Assembly (NCBI GenBank): GCA_029052265.1
Contig: JAIDJJ010000564.1
Location: 1-8,670 of the forward strand
Source: Muribaculaceae bacterium
GTDB taxonomy: Bacteria > Bacteroidota > Bacteroidia > Bacteroidales > Muribaculaceae
DNA length: 8,670 nucleotides
Direction of reading: 5' to 3'
This document shows, piece by piece, positions 6,048-8,670 of the stretch. A model generated the notes under the pieces. That model searched no databases. It had not been told where the DNA came from and saw only the letters and a program-made list of their open reading frames with translations. The position numbers and the translations under genes are program-made. Positions within the stretch are counted from its first letter, which is position 1, and each line of letters opens with the position of its first letter.

Positions 6048-6488
6048 GTTGCGACATCTGCATGCCGCAATACATTTTGACATTTTGAGACTGTTCCGTG
6101 TAATGTCGTGGCACGCACATCTGTCGCCGGTAATATACAAATATTCCGGATCCTCGCCTTGATAATCTTTACCATTGGAAAATATGTTCGAAATGATATT
6201 ATAACCTTAGAATCAAACGCTTTGAAAAACTTGAATTGTTATAGTTGAAGTGACCTGTTTTAATCATACATGAAAACATGCATATTGACGGATGTTGCGC
6301 GCCACGGCATGCGGAATATTTTTTTGCAGACAATAAAAGACATGAGACCGCGTTTTGGAAGATAGGATTACTGTCTTTTTACATTTTTTTGTGTTTTCCT
6401 GAAGATTTGTAATCCGGACTTGACCGTAATTTGAAAAATATCTACTTCCGGGACAAACTTCCGGAGAGAGAATAACATCTGAAAAAAT
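6048..6488 (+). other. Long gene-free leader upstream of glmS, possibly structured
   Basis: No convincing protein gene lies here; the best open frame is 31 codons (6270-6365). Near the predicted 5' end, nested complementary segments occur: 6051-6056 with 6122-6127, 6060-6066 with 6110-6116 (one mismatch), and 6071-6074 with 6099-6102. A separate hairpin, 6127-6149, has 9 pairs, one bulged T and an ACAA loop. Segment 6058-6067 can instead pair with 6305-6314, which would compete with the local fold. A small hairpin at 6446-6466 (TTCCGG with CCGGAG) ends 22 bases before the start codon. Function is unknown; the pairings are read by eye and have not been tested by covariation or folding energy. 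Confidence 0.4.
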
Positions 6489-8333
6489 ATGTGTGGAATA
6501 GTAGGATACATTGGTGGCGGCAATGTCTACGACGTGCTGATCAAAGGTCTACACCGGCTTGAGTATCGTGGATATGACAGTGCCGGTATCGCTTTGGTAA
6601 ATCCATCAGGCACTCTCAATGTCTATAAGGCAATGGGAAAGGTCAGTAATCTTGAAAATTTTTGTAAGGATAAAAATCTTGATGCTCTTGCAGGTATAGC
6701 CCATACGCGTTGGGCTACCCATGGAGAGCCGAGCGACTGCAATGCTCATCCCCATTATAGCGAGGATGGCAATCTCGCCCTTGTGCATAACGGAACGATT
6801 GAGAACTATAAGTTGCTCAAGGATGCGTTGACGCAGCATGGCTGCCGGTTTCATTCCGAAACAGATACGGAAGTGCTTGTGCAGTTGATTGAATATATAA
6901 AAGTAAAGAACAATTGTAGTCTTCTTGATGCTGTAAGAGAGGCATTGAAGCAGGTTGTGGGGGCGTATGCGATTGCGGTTGTGGAAAAAGATCATCCCAA
7001 CCGGATCATAGCAGCGAGAAAGAGCTCACCCCTTGTGATCGGTATCGGGGATGACGAGATGTTCCTTGCTTCTGATGCAACGCCGTTTGTGGAATATACC
7101 AAAGAGTGTGTCTATCTTAAAGACGAGGAAGTTGCAATAATCGAAAGAGGGGAGCCGTTGAAACTCGTGACTCTTGAAAACAAGGAGGCAAAAATAGATG
7201 TGACGACACTTGAGCTCAGCATTTCCCAATTGGAAAAAGGGGGCTACCCGCATTTTATGCTTAAAGAGATATTCGAGCAGACAACCACTCTTAAGGATTG
7301 CATACGGGGCAGGGTCGTAAATGGCGGCAAGCGTATAATAATATCCGGAGTTGATGACAATAAAGAGAAGTTTCTTGCGGCAAAACGTATTGTCATTGTT
7401 GCGTGTGGCACATCATGGCATGCCGCGCTTCTCGGGAAATATCTGATACAGGACATGTGTCGTATCCCTGTAGAGGTGGAATATGCGAGCGAGTTCCGAT
7501 ACTCTAATCCCGTTCTTGACGACAAAGACATAGTCATGGCGATTTCGCAAAGCGGAGAGACCGCCGACACACTGGCGGCGATAAAGATCGCCAAGAGAAT
7601 GGGCGCGTTTGTGTACGGCATAAGCAATGTGGTGGGCAGTTCGATTCCAAGGGAGACAGATAGCGGCACATATATACATGTCGGTCCGGAAATAGGTGTG
7701 GCATCAACAAAAGCGTTTACCGGACAGGTGATGGTTCTCACCATGCTTGCTGCGGCAATAGCGCAGCTTAGGGGCACCATGACTCAGGAGCAAATAACAG
7801 AGATAGGGAAGGCTATCCAGAAGGTGCCGTCGCTTGTTGAGAAGGTGTTGCGTCTTAATGAAAAGATAGAGCGTCTGTCGTTGATCTATACATATGCGCA
7901 CAATTTCTTGTATCTTGGCAGAGGTTACAGTTACCCTGTGGCATTGGAGGGGGCTTTGAAGCTCAAGGAGATTTCCTATATTCATGCCGAAGGTTATCCG
8001 GCAGCGGAAATGAAACATGGACCGATAGCACTTATAGATGAGGAAATGCCGAGTGTGATCATTGCGCCCAACGACCATCTGTATGAAAAGATCGTCAACA
8101 ACGTTCAACAGGTGAAAGCGCGTAGCGGCTCTATAATAGCAATAGTCACAGAAGGCGACACGACGATACGTAATATCGCCGACCATGTGCTGGAAGTGCC
8201 GGAGGTGCCGGAGGCTCTTAGCCCAATTGTCACGAGTATCCCGTTGCAGTTGCTCAGCTATTACATAGCGATCAACAAGGGGAAGAACGTGGATATGCCG
8301 CGAAATCTTGCAAAATCGGTGACTGTGGAATGA
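6489..8333 (+). CDS. glmS: Glutamine--fructose-6-phosphate aminotransferase (isomerising)
   Basis: Cytosolic glucosamine-6-phosphate synthase: it converts fructose-6-phosphate and glutamine to glucosamine-6-phosphate and glutamate, the first committed step to UDP-GlcNAc for peptidoglycan and LPS. The 614-residue length is typical. The N-terminal glutaminase domain (about 2-220) has nucleophile C2 exposed after Met removal (MCGIVGYIGG), R74 in HTRWATHG, N101-G102 in HNGTIENY and D126 in ETDTE. The first SIS domain (about 290-420) carries CGTSWHA and the phosphate-binding SQSGETADT (353-361). The second (about 460-600) carries EGALKLKEISYIHAEGYPA with E494, and H510 in KHGP. K609 in the C-terminal LAKSVTVE is the sugar Schiff-base lysine. 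Nothing is missing. The ATG must be the start because Cys must be residue 2. It appears monocistronic, with a far-upstream promoter and a terminator after it; the leader suggests post-transcriptional control, by inference only. Confidence 0.98.
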   Translation: MCGIVGYIGGGNVYDVLIKGLHRLEYRGYDSAGIALVNPSGTLNVYKAMGKVSNLENFCKDKNLDALAGIAHTRWATHGEPSDCNAHPHYSEDGNLALVHNGTIENYKLLKDALTQHGCRFHSETDTEVLVQLIEYIKVKNNCSLLDAVREALKQVVGAYAIAVVEKDHPNRIIAARKSSPLVIGIGDDEMFLASDATPFVEYTKECVYLKDEEVAIIERGEPLKLVTLENKEAKIDVTTLELSISQLEKGGYPHFMLKEIFEQTTTLKDCIRGRVVNGGKRIIISGVDDNKEKFLAAKRIVIVACGTSWHAALLGKYLIQDMCRIPVEVEYASEFRYSNPVLDDKDIVMAISQSGETADTLAAIKIAKRMGAFVYGISNVVGSSIPRETDSGTYIHVGPEIGVASTKAFTGQVMVLTMLAAAIAQLRGTMTQEQITEIGKAIQKVPSLVEKVLRLNEKIERLSLIYTYAHNFLYLGRGYSYPVALEGALKLKEISYIHAEGYPAAEMKHGPIALIDEEMPSVIIAPNDHLYEKIVNNVQQVKARSGSIIAIVTEGDTTIRNIADHVLEVPEVPEALSPIVTSIPLQLLSYYIAINKGKNVDMPRNLAKSVTVE

Positions 8334-8400
8334 TCAGATATTGTCGTCGTATAGTCCGTATTGTGTAAACGAAGGCGATTTATATCGATTTTTTAGATAC

Positions 8401-8433
8401 AGAGGGAAGATTTGAATAAAAAATCTTCCCTTT
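8401..8433 (+). terminator. Terminator after glmS
   Basis: AGGGAAGATTT at 8403-8413 pairs perfectly with 8421-8431 around a 7-nt loop. One G-T and one A-T pair at the foot extend the stem to 13. The descending arm ends in TTT, and the flanks are AT-rich. It begins 67 bp after the glmS stop, ahead of the tRNA promoter. Confidence 0.8.
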
Positions 8434-8524
8434 AAAATTAATATATAACCATCAGATAATAAGGATGTTTTTCTTAAACTTTACAGATTGGGATAAAAAA
8501 TATTGAAAAAAAGTTGCGAAAAAA

Positions 8525-8555
8525 TTTGGAGTGTGAGAAAAAAGCAGTAACTTTG
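8525..8555 (+). promoter_or_regulatory. Bacteroides-type promoter for tRNA-Thr
   Basis: TTTG at 8525-8528 and TAACTTTG at 8548-8555 are separated by 19 bases, a complete match to the consensus with the same -7 octamer as the glmS promoter. Transcription should begin near 8561, leaving a short 5' leader of about 37 nt to be removed from the tRNA precursor. An A-rich tract at 8500-8524 just upstream resembles an UP-like element. Confidence 0.85.
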
Positions 8556-8597
8556 CACTCGGATTTCGGACAGAGAGTGATCAAAACGAAATCAGAT

Positions 8598-8670
8598 GCC
8601 TCTTTAGCTCAGTTGGCCAGAGCACGTGATTTGTAATCTCGGGGTCGTTGGTTCGAATCCGACAAGAGGC
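8598..8670 (+). tRNA. tRNA-Thr, anticodon UGU
   Basis: The cloverleaf is complete except for the discriminator base, which falls just outside the window. Acceptor GCCTCTT pairs with AAGAGGC at the end. The D stem is GCTC/GAGC with a 9-nt loop, and the T arm is GTTGG-TTCGAAT-CCGAC. The anticodon loop TTTGTAA (8630-8636) carries TGT at 8632-8634, reading ACA threonine codons. The anticodon stem CGTGA/TCTCG has one T-T mismatch (8627 with 8639). The CCA end is not visible. Further tRNAs may follow, since the window stops inside the transcript. Confidence 0.95.

Noticed and set aside
6270..6365. A 31-codon open frame in the glmS leader (MKTCILTDVARHGM...)
   Set aside because: It is short, has no recognisable motif or clear ribosome-binding context, and frames of this size are expected by chance. 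It remains a possible leader peptide but is not supported.
6050..6488. A glmS ribozyme in the glmS leader
   Set aside because: The conserved core segment (AGCGCC and its neighbours) and the pseudoknotted arrangement close to the start codon are not visible. The element is mainly known from Firmicutes.
8625..8641. T-T mismatch in the tRNA-Thr anticodon stem as a sign of a pseudogene
   Set aside because: All other stems are intact, the anticodon loop is normal and a strong promoter precedes it. A single mismatch here is more likely lineage-typical than a decay mark.

Overview
The window reads as a chromosomal housekeeping segment from a Bacteroidota bacterium, probably order Bacteroidales. Three promoters fit the Bacteroides-type consensus TTTG-N19-TAnnTTTG exactly. 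Start codons lack a close Shine-Dalgarno sequence and often follow A-rich leaders. The lipoprotein has an acidic SDE triplet just after its lipid-bearing cysteine, as in Bacteroidota export signals. A gut-type member such as Muribaculaceae is a guess that protein similarity searches would have to settle. Every supported gene is on the + strand.

Left part (1-4227). A promoter at 219-249 precedes three genes. The first is a full-length M20-family aminoacyl-histidine dipeptidase (pepD, copy 1). Its stop codon overlaps the start of a secreted N-acetylmuramidase-family protein (ATGA overlap). After 110 bp comes a second complete pepD paralogue. A perfect 46-bp palindrome, read as a terminator, lies 22 bp beyond its stop. 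The likely unit is therefore dipeptidase - cell-wall hydrolase - dipeptidase. All metal ligands and the catalytic Glu are kept at identical residue numbers in both dipeptidases, so both look active.

Middle part (4228-5877). A NYN-domain (PIN-like nuclease fold) protein of unknown role is followed by a small, unrecognised lipoprotein that ends in a strong terminator hairpin. A weaker promoter candidate precedes the lipoprotein.

Right part (5878-8670). A roughly 600-bp gene-free stretch precedes glmS (glucosamine-6-phosphate synthase, the entry step to UDP-GlcNAc). It contains an excellent promoter at 6012-6042, which predicts an unusually long glmS leader of about 440 nt with several possible RNA structures. 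No glmS-ribozyme core is visible. glmS ends at a hairpin terminator. A separate promoter then drives a tRNA-Thr(UGU), which runs to the last base of the window; only its discriminator base is missing.

No mobile element, CRISPR array or obvious defence system is visible. The two places most likely to hold something undescribed are the pepD-muramidase-pepD cassette and the long glmS leader.
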